A stretch of 64,000 nt of DNA. Source: Cladophialophora immunda (Eukaryota > Ascomycota > Eurotiomycetes > Chaetothyriales > Herpotrichiellaceae). Made by a program: the position numbers and the translations under genes. The notes below the pieces were generated by a model that made no database searches, was not told the DNA's origin, and was given only the letters and a program-made list of their open reading frames with translations. The stretch is taken from contig NW_015622544.1 in the NCBI RefSeq assembly GCF_000835495.1, positions 1,631,704 through 1,695,703 on the forward strand. The letters run 5' to 3'. Each line of letters starts with the position of its first letter. Positions within the stretch are counted from its first letter, which is position 1. Of the stretch, positions 42,818 to 53,242 are shown piece after piece.

Positions 42818-43804
42818 CTATCTTGCCCCAAAGCCAGCCTTCCTGAATAGATTCGTCAGTACGTCAGGGTGTTGCAACCCAGGTTGTGATGGAGGCTCGG
42901 TTCTACCATCATACTCATGTGCTCGTACACTCCAGGCTGCATCGTCTGATCTCTGCTGGCCAAAAAGTTGCTGCAGGCTGATTTGCTGACCAGGAGCTGG
43001 TGCATTTGCTTGTTGATCTTGCAAGGTCTGCTCGGCCTGTAGCATGTGTCCATTTGTGTGCTGTGCGGTCGCTGCTGAGGCAGCGGCTTCGGCGGCCTGT
43101 CTACTTGCTCCAGCATGATCGGCAAGAGACTTCATCAGTTCGCCGTTCAGCTTCTGGGCATTTTCGGTTGAGGTCCCCGGCCCGTCGTGGAAGATATAGA
43201 CCCCGTAGATTTTTTGTTCGTAGCCTTCCTTGAAGCTGATGATGACATATTCCCCCGTCATCTCGACGCCGGCATTTTCTCCTTCCCTGAGTTCTGCTTC
43301 GAAATTGTCGAGGCCCCTTCTGTTGAGAACAATCGCGGAATACCTGTCTTCACCAAATACTCCAGGAGTAAGCTCACAAATGAACAAAGAGCCTTCCACT
43401 CCTGTCTTTGTCCATTCAGGCTGAGGTAGTGGAGAGAACTCGTATACGACGGCGTAAGGAGCTATTGAGAGGATCGAGGATATCTGAGGGTTGTGTCGTT
43501 TCAGCACCGATAGGTTGAGTTCTTCGTTGGTGCGATTCGGAGGAGGTGGCTTTATAGGGTAGTCTGACTGGTAGGCCTGATTGTCGGACTCATAGTCTGA
43601 GACCTGAACAGCAAGCTGCGTGGGAGGTACAGCAATGGGTGCGGGTAGAGTAGCAGCAGAAGTGGGAACTGGTGGAGGACCAGGAGCAAGGGCAGATATT
43701 GGCGGCTCTGTCTGAGGTTGTGACATGGGAGGATAGCGAGGGAAGTCGACAGACTGCTGGCGCCGCGAATTTCCAGACCGTCGATTGTTGTGACGCTGCG
43801 ACAT
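42818..43804 (-). CDS. dcp1: mRNA-decapping enzyme subunit 1 (Dcp1)
   Basis: First ATG at 43804 (MSQRHNNRR); the longer frame starts with TTG. The product is 328 residues. A Pro-rich N-terminus precedes the EVH1-like domain: LNLSVLKRHNPQISSILSIA, YAVVYEFSPLPQPEW, GSLFICEL, YSAIVLNRRGLDNF, and YVIISFKEGYEQKIYGVYIF. These are hallmarks of Dcp1, the activator of the Dcp2 decapping enzyme in cytoplasmic mRNA decay and P-bodies. The C-terminal tail is Gln/Ala-rich and ends with a short helix (DVLTNLFRKAGF). Its stop lies 81 bases from that of the convergent LDAH-type gene. Confidence 0.93.
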   Translation of the reverse strand: MSQRHNNRRSGNSRRQQSVDFPRYPPMSQPQTEPPISALAPGPPPVPTSAATLPAPIAVPPTQLAVQVSDYESDNQAYQSDYPIKPPPPNRTNEELNLSVLKRHNPQISSILSIAPYAVVYEFSPLPQPEWTKTGVEGSLFICELTPGVFGEDRYSAIVLNRRGLDNFEAELREGENAGVEMTGEYVIISFKEGYEQKIYGVYIFHDGPGTSTENAQKLNGELMKSLADHAGASRQAAEAAASAATAQHTNGHMLQAEQTLQDQQANAPAPGQQISLQQLFGQQRSDDAAWSVRAHEYDGRTEPPSQPGLQHPDVLTNLFRKAGFGAR

Positions 43805-44364
43805 GACGAGAGAGAATACCAAGGCGCGGGGAGATAGGCTGTGGGAGATGGCACCAGGTCAACAAAAAGAACCTGCGACCTACCTGACGGGTAGGTACCT
43901 GCCTTGATTTTTCAGGACCTAGGCCAGTAACATGCTGTATCAGTGAAGTATCAATCAAGACTGCTGCTCATCACAGGAAGGAAAGGTATTGTGTTGCACG
44001 AGAAAGGGTGAAAGCAGGGAGTTGTGAAGGTCTGCGGTGGAGGGCGCAGCGCAGTGCAAAGAAGCACAAGGCTGATGAATGAAGCAAGGCAAGCGGGTGG
44101 TAGCGGCTCAAAGAGGGAAAGCGCCACCCCCAGAGTCTAGCTGGCACCAATTGGCGCGTCGATCCCTGGCTTCCCCTTAATTTTTGAAAAGTCGCCCGTC
44201 CACCACCTCAATCGACACCCTCATCCATCTTAAACAAGGTCGTCGCGCTTCCAACAATCTGTTTTCTTTTCTATTCTCTACCTTCGTTTCGTCCTGTCGT
44301 CAGCTTCCGTTTTCGGGCGTCCTTGTTTTCTGCCGGCGCCCCTCACGCCCAGTCCTTCACAACC
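43805..44364. promoter_or_regulatory. Bidirectional promoter region, dcp1 / septin
   Basis: 560 bases between divergent starts. From about 44220 the plus strand is CT-rich, leading into the septin start. Confidence 0.45.
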
Positions 44365-45816
44365 ATGTCTTCTCCGATGAATGCGGTACGCAGTCTCGCT
44401 CTTGCACACTGACCCCCTGATCACCAACACCAACCACTCCCAATTCTATCAACCGCCTATCGCTGCCACCATGTTCTCTACTAACAGCATGCGCTTGGCG
44501 CAGTTAAAGATTCGGAGAAAGAAGAATGTCAAGAAAGGAATTCAGTTTTGCTTGATGGTTTGTGGTGCAAGTGGAACAGGTACCGTGTTTCCCTCCACTC
44601 CACCCTCACCTCAATCTGATCTGACCGCTCTCAGGCCGAACCACCTTTGTCAACACCCTCTGTGGCAAGCGAGTCCTTCAGCCTAAAGATGCCGACGATG
44701 CAGCCAATGCCCATCTGGAAGAAGGAGTAAGAATTAAGCCGGTTACTGTTGGTAGGTCAAGAGAGAGAACACATCTTTTCTGTACTGTTGGTTGGTGTGA
44801 ACTGACAACATATTGCAGAGCTGGAATTGGATGAGGAGGGCACACGTGTATCACTGACCATCGTGGACACTCCTGGCTTCGGTGATCAGATCGATAACGA
44901 GTCCGCATTCGGCGAAATTGTTGGGTATTTGGAGCGGCAGTACGACGATATCTTGGCTGAGGAGTCTCGTATCAAGAGAAATCCTCGATTCCGAGACAAT
45001 CGTGTGCATGCCCTGCTCTATTTCATTACCCCAACCGGCCACGGTCTGCGTGAGCTTGACATTGAATTGATGAAGCGTCTCTCCCCCCGTGTCAACGTCA
45101 TCCCCGTCATCGGAAAGGCTGATTCTTTGACCCCTGCCGAACTGGCCGAGTCCAAGAAGCTGGTCATGGAAGACATTGAACACTACCGAATCCCGGTCTA
45201 CAACTTTCCCTACGACATCGAAGAGGATGACGAGGACACGGTAGAGGAAAACGCAGAGCTACGTGGCCTGATGCCGTTTGCCATTGTTGGTTCAGAAGAT
45301 GTGATTGAGATTGGAGGACGCCGGGTTCGTGCACGACAGTACCCATGGGGTATTGTGGAAGTCGACAACCCGCGCCACTCGGATTTCTTGGCCATTCGCA
45401 GCGCCCTCCTGCACTCGCACCTTGCCGATCTCAAAGAAATCACCCACGACTTCCTGTACGAAAACTACCGAACGGAGAAACTCAGCAAGAGCGTGGACGG
45501 TGGTGTCTCGTAAGTGGCTTTGAACCCATTGTGTGTTTCTGCAGGTTGACTAATTGTTTTGTGTGACAGAGCGCAAGATTCGTCGATCAACCCTGAGGAC
45601 CTGGCCAACCAGTCAGTGCGCCTGAAGGAAGAACAGCTGCGACGTGAAGAGGAGAAGCTGCGGGAGATTGAGGTTAAGGTTCAGCGAGAGATCAATGAGA
45701 AACGACAGGAGCTGCTGGCACGGGAGAGTCAACTGCGTGAGATAGAGGCTCGTATGCAGCGTGAGCAGAGCCAGGGCATGGATGACCTGAATGGTCACGG
45801 GCATCAAGACGCGTAG
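44365..45816 (+). CDS. aspA: Septin, Cdc11/AspA type
   Basis: Five exons: 44365-44385 (microexon MSSPMNA), 44504-44579, 44635-44751, 44819-45509 and 45570-45816, giving 383 residues. All introns have GT-AG ends. The GTP-binding core is clear: G1 GASGTGRT, G3 DTPGFGDQ, G4 GKAD, with the septin unique element VEVDNPRHSDFLAIRSALL and a C-terminal coiled coil (about 300-370, LKEEQLRREEEKLREIE). The closest pattern is the Cdc11 class (AspA in Aspergillus). Septins assemble into rod heterooligomers and filaments at septa, hyphal tips and branch points. An alternative start inside intron 1 (ATG 44471) would add residues, but TACTAAC and CAG sit after it. Confidence 0.93.
44479..44485 (+). promoter_or_regulatory. 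Consensus intron branch site TACTAAC in septin intron 1
   Basis: A perfect TACTAAC lies 18 bases before the CAG acceptor at 44501-44503. It supports splicing of the first coding exon to LKIRRKKNVKKG and decides the start at 44365. Confidence 0.7.
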
Positions 45817-48512
45817 AGGAGGGGGCAACGGCCCAATCAATCGGGGGAGGCGGAAGATGTCGTGTTGATATCGGGCTCATGCAGGCATGGATCCAAAAAG
45901 TGAAGCTGGTGTAGGCGTGCGGTGGGATGAGGCTGACCACGGAGGCGTCGAGGCTGTTGCGGGGACGGCAGGGCGGTGAGTCTCTGCTCGCCATTCAGGG
46001 GCCCGATTGCTTGTCGATGATGGATACTTGTTGCAGCAGAGTACATTCTTCTAATCAGCGGTGACTCGAGAAAGGCAAATGAGGAGATGGTCTTGTTTCC
46101 TTTTCCTCCTGCTGGGTCCTTTGAGCGCAGCGCAATACTCGATCCGTCCAACGAAGGCACCCAGTAATGAACAGGCTCTAAGTCGTTTGGGCTGCGGCAG
46201 AGCAAGGTTCGGGCCTGGCACTGGCTTGAAGCCCCAGCAGGCAGTGCCCGTGGATTGATTCGCGGGTACCTGGCGGACTGACTTGACCGCCTGACCGTGT
46301 GCCGTTTTCCGGGTCGGATGTGGCTCACTAGGCTTTTGTGTACCCTGTGCGTTGTGCGGAAGACGGGAGGCAATGCTTAAGGGGTTTAGAGTCAGCTTGG
46401 GAGGTCAACCTGGAGATGTCAGAAAGCAGCAAAGTGAAGAAACCGGTGTCAAACAGAGCGTGGGGGGAAAGCCATGTCCACTGGTCGAGTTGCTCGCAGA
46501 GGCCAGTGGGAAGGGAGCATTTTGCGGAGGAGGGGCAGCAAAGGCGCCGCAGCACGAATCCGGAGTTGGAACATGGATCGTTTCTGGACAAGTTTGGTGT
46601 CACAACATGAGCTTCTGCTGGGGGCTGCGCAGCCTGACCATCTTCGAAATGGAGCGCCGGTCGTACAATAGGCACCAGAAGAAATAAATCGCGCAGGTCA
46701 GGAGGCTTGACCTATCTCGGAGGATCCCCTACAGGGAGGCGGAGCTTGTTAGCTGCAATAAGAATAGACAAGTGGTTTGCTGAGGAGGAATGGAGGAGTG
46801 CAGACACAGGACACAGTCGAGAGACAGCCCAACAGCCCGGTGAGGAATGGGGACTCTAGAGATGGCAGATACAAGACGATGATGCAGGTTCCGACATCAG
46901 CAGGCAATCGCTATACAAGAACCCAAGCACCTACGAGTCAGGACAGGGACTTGAGGGCCGCTTCACATTTCCGTGTGCGGGGCAATAATGGTAAATCTAC
47001 TCGACTGGGTAATAGTTCTAGGGCAGCCAGAGGAGCATAGCGCGCGGGGTGACAGTGAGCATGGAGCACAAGCAACAGGGAGAAATACGAACAGGGTCGG
47101 GTGGGCGTGGAGTGCATTGCATATTGCATGTGCTGGAGGCTGCAGTAGCGAGTTTGGAGTGCAGGAAGTGAGCAAGGCACCGTGGGTGGGAGGGCTTGAG
47201 GGTTGGGGGGAGGAATTGGTTGAGAAGATTCGATCAATCAGTTGTATAGACTCGGGCGAGGTTTATAAGGGACTCATTCATTCTTGCTTCGAGAGCCCAT
47301 GGACACACAACATCACCTGCTCCCTCTCTATCTCACTCTCACGCTCACCTTGACTTCTTACCTCAGTTTCGCTCTGTCCTCAATCCTCTCCAACTTACTG
47401 GGTTAGCCGAGTCCTCGTGATCGACGCCAATACCACTGCTGGGCCATCCTCCATCCCACGCTCTTTGACCACCTGCCGATCAATTCATCCCATCTGCTGG
47501 TGCTGCAAAGGTGAGCTGGAGTTCGTTGACGGAACAGCCTCATTTCTCTCCTCAGCCATGTCTCCTGTGCCCTCAAATCCTCCCTGTTCCCGTCAAATGG
47601 CTGCTGACCCTTCATACAGTCCTGCCCGTCTCGCCCTCTGTGAAGCTCCTCATTGCACCCACTCACGACTCCCTCAACACCCTCGGGAAACACCACCCTA
47701 GCACTGCTCTCCTCCCACCGACCCACCTCAAACTCAACCATATATATGACATTTGCCAATCCACCGGATCCCACGGTTCATCGTCGGTCCACACGGCAAC
47801 GGCAACAGGTCGCCTTTCCTCCCTCGCGAACATCCAGCAAGGGGCTGGCTCAAAGACCAGAGGCAGAGGCAGAAGCAGAAGCAGAAGACGTCGGAACAGT
47901 ACCAGATGCAAAAGGGAAAAGAGCACGAAGCCAAAGTCTAAAGCCCTAACCACTGATACCACGAGTGACTGCCACGAGGAACTCAACGCCATCCGGTATC
48001 GACCTCGGTGGCCCTCCTTGGTTCGACCTGCCGGGCACAAGTTCTTATCTGCTTTCCACCTTAACCAAGCTGGGACCCGCCTGCTGGAAATGCCGCAGGC
48101 TTTGCTGCCCCTCCCCACGTTCATTCGCCTTTTGCACGACACGGCCCATTTCGAGTGACCAACTCCGTTCCCTGCAGTGTTCGATCATCGCGCATTGCTT
48201 GCATGCCCACCTGCGTCTCGAGATCCTCTCGTGCTCCAAAGCATATTGCGCATCCCACTGTCGCCCTCAATTCGGTTGAGGGCCCACCCCATATCGTCTC
48301 GAAGCCACCATACTAGTTGCTCCCCCTCTGACGACCCTACCCACCTTGTGCTCTCCAATCTCTCAAAAGGGTGCCAGCTTCCTGCAACACCGAGAACTTT
48401 CGCAACGAAGCCTCCCAGTGCCCGTCGCGCTGGCTCCTCCTCAGTTCCCGCTCACTGCTTGTGAGCCCAATTCCTCACCGGACCGAGCATCGTCTCGACG
48501 ACGGCCGAGGCC
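45817..48512. other. Long spacer upstream of the HAL/Npr1-type kinase; probable long leader
   Basis: 2.7 kb without a supported gene. Frames on both strands (46338-46687 plus, 47511-48158 plus, 47663-48142 minus) overlap each other and are low-complexity. A TATA-like word at 47262 is followed by a pyrimidine-rich stretch from about 47310, suggesting that transcription starts there and that the kinase mRNA has a leader of about 1.2 kb with many short upstream frames. Confidence 0.45.
47262..47270 (+). promoter_or_regulatory. TATA-like element (TTTATAAGG)
   Basis: TTTATAAGG is followed within 50-80 bases by a CT-rich stretch (CTCCCTCTCTATCTCAC), the usual order of a fungal core promoter. The next supported plus-strand gene is the kinase at 48513. 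Confidence 0.4.
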
Positions 48513-49901
48513 ATGTCGGTCATGACCAGTGAGCCGCCTACACCCACACGGACCTCGAGCGGCTTCAGCCTCCTTTCCAAAATCAAATCTCACAAGGAAT
48601 CCAAATACCTTAGCCCTTCCAAGCCGCCGGTCCATCGGACAGGCAGTTATGGCAGCAACTACGACCATCCGACGCGATCGTCGCCCTTCTCACTCCCTGC
48701 CCAGGAAGGCGCAGGAGCAAAAGCCCGGCGCCTGAGTGCGGATCCCCGAGACGATTTCTTCGTCGATGTCTGTCCCCTCGAAGACGAATTCGTCTCGGCT
48801 TCCAAGATAGGCCGTCGGAAAGAGATCGGGAAGGGCGCGAGCGCAACGGTCAAGATCATGCTGCGCAAGGGCGAGAAAAAGAGCGAAGGGACGCCACTGT
48901 ATGCTGTCAAAGAATATCGCAAGAAGTCTGCAAGGGAAACGGAGGAAGAGTACATTCGCAAAGTCAAGTCGGAGTATACGATCGCCAAATCCCTCAACCA
49001 CCCCAACATTGTGCAAACGGTCCGGTTGTGCACGAACAACGGCCGCTGGAATCATGTCATGGAGTATTGCCAGCAAGGCGAGCTCTTCAGCCTAGTGGAG
49101 CGAAAGTACCTGAAGGCAGAGGACAGGAACTGCATATTCAAGCAAGTCCTTCGTGGGGTCAATTACCTGCATGAACACGGCATTGCCCACCGGGATATTA
49201 AACTCGAAAACCTGCTCATGACGGACGACGGGCACATCAAGATCACTGATTTTGGTGTCTCGGAGGTCTTCTGTGGCGATCATCCCGGCGGCGCTCTCTC
49301 CAGAGGACTGTGTGGACAAGGCATGAGAGAGGCTCGCAAGTCAGCTCCCGGTATTTGTGGTTCGAAGCCGTACATCTCACCCGAGGTTTTGGCTCAAGAG
49401 AAGGAATACGACCCCACCAAGCTGGACGTATGGGGGTGTGCGATCCTTTTCATGACCATGTTTCACATCGGCAACCCGTGGCAGAGTGCGAGCAAGAAAG
49501 AGATGAACTATGCTCTCTTCCTGGAAGGCTGGCAAGCGTTTCTGGAGCGATTCAAGGACTCGGCGATCGATGAGAACTGCCATCCGCAATGTGGGCCGGT
49601 GTTCAATGCTCTGCCGTCGAATTCGATACGGCGGTGTATCCTCAAGATGCTCCACCCGGATCCCGAACAACGATGCAGCATCGGCGACGCTCTGAACGAT
49701 CGATGGATCAAGGGGGTCGACTGCTGTTCACGCGAGGACATTGGACCGACCTTTGATGCGATTGACGTGTCCAAGACGGGGTGTCACAAGGTGGCGGCCA
49801 GAATGAAGGTGCAAGCCAAACATGACCATCTGCCGCCACCCGTCAAGCGGCTGCCACAACATCGCTTTGATATGGGAGATGGCACCTCTCGCTATGACTG
49901 A
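48513..49901 (+). CDS. Ser/Thr protein kinase, HAL/Npr1 (Sat4) fungal subfamily
   Basis: Intronless, 462 residues. A Ser-rich N-terminal extension (1-95) precedes the kinase domain: glycine loop GKGASATV (106-113), Lys133 in YAVKEY, HRD 226-228 (AHRDIKLENLL), DFG 246-248 (ITDFGVSEVF) and SPEVL. The catalytic set is complete. Features of the fungal Npr1/Hal5/Sat4 group are the acidic DVCPLEDEF before the domain, GVSEVFCGDHPGG in the activation segment and the C-terminal RRCILKMLHPDPEQRCSI. These kinases tune plasma-membrane transporters in response to nutrients and cations. The precise paralogue is not resolved. Confidence 0.88.
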   Translation: MSVMTSEPPTPTRTSSGFSLLSKIKSHKESKYLSPSKPPVHRTGSYGSNYDHPTRSSPFSLPAQEGAGAKARRLSADPRDDFFVDVCPLEDEFVSASKIGRRKEIGKGASATVKIMLRKGEKKSEGTPLYAVKEYRKKSARETEEEYIRKVKSEYTIAKSLNHPNIVQTVRLCTNNGRWNHVMEYCQQGELFSLVERKYLKAEDRNCIFKQVLRGVNYLHEHGIAHRDIKLENLLMTDDGHIKITDFGVSEVFCGDHPGGALSRGLCGQGMREARKSAPGICGSKPYISPEVLAQEKEYDPTKLDVWGCAILFMTMFHIGNPWQSASKKEMNYALFLEGWQAFLERFKDSAIDENCHPQCGPVFNALPSNSIRRCILKMLHPDPEQRCSIGDALNDRWIKGVDCCSREDIGPTFDAIDVSKTGCHKVAARMKVQAKHDHLPPPVKRLPQHRFDMGDGTSRYD

Positions 49902-50400
49902 AGCCGAGAAAAGCCTGATCCGGCTCGCTTCCGTCCACAGGTATTTGCATCTCTTTTTTTGCATCTTTTATCCGAGACGGGGAGGCCTCCTTATCTTCTT
50001 TGTTTTCTTCCTTCTGTGGACGACTCTCGGCTGCGTTACGAAGTGCTCGGAATCGCGGGTGTACAGAGGTCCCTTGGTTGGCAGTTCCAGGTGGGAGTTG
50101 TGTAATGACGTTTTATGGGTTGTAAGTATATACGGGTGTCCTTGGGATCCCCCCCAAAAAACTGGGTGGTAGACTGCAGTCGCGATTGCGTTTAGCTGTG
50201 GCTATGGGATATACATAGCATATAACAGGTACACCAAAAAGCAAGGCCAAAAACGCTCGAACCAGGGCGATAGCAGGCAACAACTGGCGTGGATTAAAAT
50301 GGACTGGAAATTGCCCGTCTTTGAATATTTCCATGCTTCAACTGTCGACAATCAGATTGTCGCTTTCCAAATAGTAGAAACAAGCTTGACCGCTTTTACC

Positions 50401-50440
50401 AGCAAAAGCCAGCAGAGGCCAGCAAAGGCCAGCAAAGAGC
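50401..50440. repeat. Tandem AGGCCAGCAA-type 10-mer
   Basis: Near-identical copies of (A)GGCCAGCAAA follow each other about three times; imperfect at both ends. Confidence 0.6.
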
Positions 50441-50729
50441 TCCGACAACGGGCATCCGGGTCAAATCCAGCTTCGTCCAGGAGCCAAAAGGGGCCACCTG
50501 CATAAATGACTGGGACGTGGAGGGATGATTGGCGACCAAGACACACGGCCTCTGCCTCTGCCTGTGCCTGCGTATCCGATCGGGGCAATAGCCGAAGGCA
50601 CAGGGCACAAGGCACAAGGGCCATCCAATGGACAAACATGTGGTAGAGAATGAGGACATTCTCGTATTATGATTGTGCGTCGTGGGCCTTGGGGGCCGGC
50701 AAAGCAGTTGAATCGGCCGAGGTATTCCT

Positions 50730-50770
50730 TGTTCATCATTGTGATCATCACCATCATCACCACCACCGCC
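50730..50770. repeat. CAT/CAC trinucleotide microsatellite
   Basis: Runs of CATCAC and CACCAC with interruptions, in non-coding sequence. Confidence 0.65.
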
Positions 50771-50881
50771 GTCAACCATCGGGTGAAGGGTATATCATGT
50801 TCCATTCCATGCACCAAAACATCCATAATAAAAAGTAGACCAGGCCAGGCCTTGGATCCATTTGCTCTTGGCCGATAACGC

Positions 50882-50930
50882 CATCTCTCCGTCTCTCCAT
50901 CTCGCCATCTCGCCATCTCGCCATCCTCTC
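50882..50930. repeat. Tandem 8-mer CCATCTCG
   Basis: At least three consecutive copies of CCATCTCG, flanked by degenerate copies (CCGTCTCT, CCATCCTC), about 140 bases upstream of the phosphatase start. Confidence 0.7.
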
Positions 50931-51067
50931 CGTTTCGTCCCCGCCGGGTGCCAATCGGTGACGATTCGCACATTGATGAGTCTGAACTGAGAACCTCTCC
51001 AACCCTGCAACCTGCAACCTGCAACGAAGCCGGTCATACCGACCACCCATCTACCCACCTCGTGTAT

Positions 51068-52363
51068 ATGGCCGAGACCGTCACTGCAGCAAACAACGTC
51101 GACAACCACGCCGACGCCATTGCCGCAGACCCCAAAGCCGCCCAGCCAGAACACCCCTACCAGCCCTACATGGACGTGCGACCGCCCACGGCAGCCCACC
51201 TCAGCGACGCCAACGGGATGCCTCTGAGCGAGAAAGAGGTCGAGGCGCTGGAGAATGAGGAGAGGGCCGAGCGCGAGGCGACCCCCGAGCCCAGCGACTT
51301 CAGCATCGCCTTCCCGGACCATCTGCCCACGCCGCCCTTCCTGCATGTGCAGGGCGTGCCCAACTTCCGCGAGCTGGGAGGGTATCCGTGCCAGCCGCCC
51401 TCGTCCTCGTCACAGACGCCGCCGTCCAAGAAGTACGTCCTGAAGAAAAGTCTGCTCTACCGCTGTGCTCACCCCACCCACTTGACCCCGACCGGCGCCA
51501 CCTACCTCACCACCACCCTGAATGTGCACGACATGTACGACCTGCGGTCCGCGCCTGAGATCAGCCGGCTCGCAGGCACGGTCGCCTCCAGCGGCAAGGA
51601 CGTGTACCCTCTTGCAAACCCGACGTCCGGGTGCATTGACGAGGTCCCGGGCCTGAGGAGGCATTTTGTCCCGGTCTACCAAACCGAAGACTACGGGCCC
51701 GTGGCCCTGGCGAGGAAGCTGGCCTGGTATACCGCCGAGCACGCGCACGACGAGGAAGCCGGCTACGCCTACTCGGAAGGGTTTGTGCGGGCGTATCGAG
51801 ACATTGCCACCCACGGCGTGGCCGCCTACACCATCATGTTCCGCCACCTGCTGGACCGCCCGACCGAGCCGCTGGTGTTCCACTGCACGGCGGGCAAGGA
51901 CCGCACGGGGGTGTTTGGGGCGCTGGTGATGAAGCTCGTCGGCGTCGACGAGGACGTCATCTGCTGGGAGTACGCGCTGACCGAGCCCGGGCTGGGCGGC
52001 TGGCGCAAGGAGTTCATCGAGCGCATCGCCCAGACGGGCCTCGGCGGCGGCGGCGGCAAGCCCCAACCCCAGCAGCAGGTCGTCACGGGCGAGAGGGAGC
52101 ACGGCCGGCCCGCGATCTCGAGGGAGGAGGCCGCGCGCATCTGCGGTAGCCGCGCAGGCAACATGCGCGCCTTCCTGCACACCGTGCTGGAGGGCGAGTT
52201 TGGCGGCGTCACCGCCTACTTGACCCGCATGTGTGGACTCAGCGACGACGAGGTTGTGCGTCTGCGGGATAATCTCATCGAGCTGGTCGACGACGTCCCC
52301 GGCCAGGTCATGACCATGGTCGAGATTGACGGGTGGACCGCCGACGGGGGCTGTGTGGATTGA
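51068..52363 (+). CDS. Protein tyrosine phosphatase family protein (Y_phosphatase3 type)
   Basis: The first ATG is at 51068 (MAETVTAANN); the frame above starts with GTG. The product is 431 residues. The N-terminal 80 residues are acidic and disordered. The fold begins with VPNFRELGGYP, then LLYRCAHPTHLTPTG and VHDMYDLRSAPEI, and reaches the P-loop HCTAGKDRTG (272-281) with catalytic Cys273 and Arg279 intact. A C-terminal helical part follows (EEAARICGSRAGNMRAFLHTV). This is the tyrosine/dual-specificity-like family widespread in fungi; some relatives act on phosphoinositides or inositol phosphates, so the substrate is open. A poly-Gly/Gln patch (about 330) interrupts the domain. Confidence 0.9.
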   Translation: MAETVTAANNVDNHADAIAADPKAAQPEHPYQPYMDVRPPTAAHLSDANGMPLSEKEVEALENEERAEREATPEPSDFSIAFPDHLPTPPFLHVQGVPNFRELGGYPCQPPSSSSQTPPSKKYVLKKSLLYRCAHPTHLTPTGATYLTTTLNVHDMYDLRSAPEISRLAGTVASSGKDVYPLANPTSGCIDEVPGLRRHFVPVYQTEDYGPVALARKLAWYTAEHAHDEEAGYAYSEGFVRAYRDIATHGVAAYTIMFRHLLDRPTEPLVFHCTAGKDRTGVFGALVMKLVGVDEDVICWEYALTEPGLGGWRKEFIERIAQTGLGGGGGKPQPQQQVVTGEREHGRPAISREEAARICGSRAGNMRAFLHTVLEGEFGGVTAYLTRMCGLSDDEVVRLRDNLIELVDDVPGQVMTMVEIDGWTADGGCVD

Positions 52364-52406
52364 CGGTGGTGGAAGCTGTGATTGAGGCGGGAGAGAGGGG
52401 AGCGGC

Positions 52407-52429
52407 ACAGAACAGAACAGAACAGAACC
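52407..52429. repeat. AGAAC pentanucleotide repeat
   Basis: Four successive AGAAC units near the 3' end of the phosphatase gene. Confidence 0.75.
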
Positions 52430-52509
52430 GACTATGGCACGCAGGTCAGTTCACGCTGGTACTGTTACTCTTGCCGGTGCTATCGTCGCTGTTCCTGTGC
52501 CCCGCCTGA

Positions 52510-52532
52510 AGAGAGAGAGAGAGAGAGAGAGA
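52510..52532. repeat. GA dinucleotide microsatellite
   Basis: About eleven GA units in a row, followed shortly by an ACTGG-type repeat (52546-52560). Confidence 0.8.
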
Positions 52533-52770
52533 CGACGTGGGCTAGACTGGACTGGACTAGGTTGGATGAGTTGGAACTATTCATACATGTGGCCAGCGCT
52601 CGCTGATTCTATGGCCTTACCCCCCCCCAAATACATATGCGCAAGACTCGCGGTGTCTTAGCACAGACACAACGGCATATACAATAGACACAGAGGCAGA
52701 CAGGTGGAATAGACAGAATAGACCATGGACGACCCCGTCTCTCTTTTTTCCGTCCGAGCGTGATTTATCG

Positions 52771-52815
52771 ACGGACCTACCTACCCACCTACTTACTTAC
52801 CTACATATTTTAAGT
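52771..52815. repeat. CTAC/CTTA tetranucleotide repeat with adjacent inverted repeat
   Basis: Alternating CCTAC, CCTACC and CTTACTTAC units, then TACCTACGGTAGGTA just downstream (52815-52830), which can form a small hairpin. Confidence 0.65.
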
Positions 52816-53242
52816 ACCTACGGTAGGTAGCTGGTTGGTTGCTCTGTACAGAAAGAGAGACAAAGACAAGCTCACGACATATCCAGATCTAGGGCGCAGG
52901 AAACCACGAAAGAGCAAGAGACACTTTGTAGGTTGGGACGAACGTGACTCCTCAGGGGCACATGCTGGTTCTAACGAGGGAGGTATCGAGCCATGTCTAG
53001 TAAGTAAGTAAGATTGCTTTTCTCCTGAGCCTGTCTGTCTGGCAATCTCGCGGCGCCGGCGCCGGCTCAAGATATGCCTCCTTTTCTTTGTGGTTTTGGG
53101 ACTCGACAACGGGGCTTGAACGCATGGAATACAAGGTGCAAATGCCCTCTCCACGCAAGAGCGCATCTTCCCTTCCCACCAACTTCCCACCCTCTTCAAA
53201 TGGATCCAACTTTAAGCTGGCGTGCAATCCAAAGATCGATCC

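Larger units (their letters stand above)
49902..51067. other. Spacer with short tandem repeats, no gene seen
   Basis: 1.17 kb between two plus-strand genes. It contains three short repeat arrays (about 50401-50440, 50730-50770, 50882-50930). Minus-strand frames across it (for example 50795-51346) have repeat-derived composition. Confidence 0.4.
52364..53242. other. Convergent spacer rich in microsatellites
   Basis: 879 bases between convergent stops, with at least four simple-repeat arrays. No gene seen. Confidence 0.5.

Noticed and set aside
47511..48158. 215-codon plus frame and an overlapping 159-codon minus frame (47663-48142)
   Set aside because: They overlap, are low in complexity and have no motif; more likely leader sequence of the kinase.
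51410..52408. 332-codon minus-strand frame opposite the tyrosine phosphatase
   Set aside because: It is a shadow of a GC-rich gene: composition is Ala/Gly/Arg/Val-biased, no motif is seen, and the plus strand has an intact catalytic domain.
52407..52815. Direct repeats as a possible CRISPR array
   Set aside because: The units are simple microsatellites without unique spacers, and the genome is eukaryotic.
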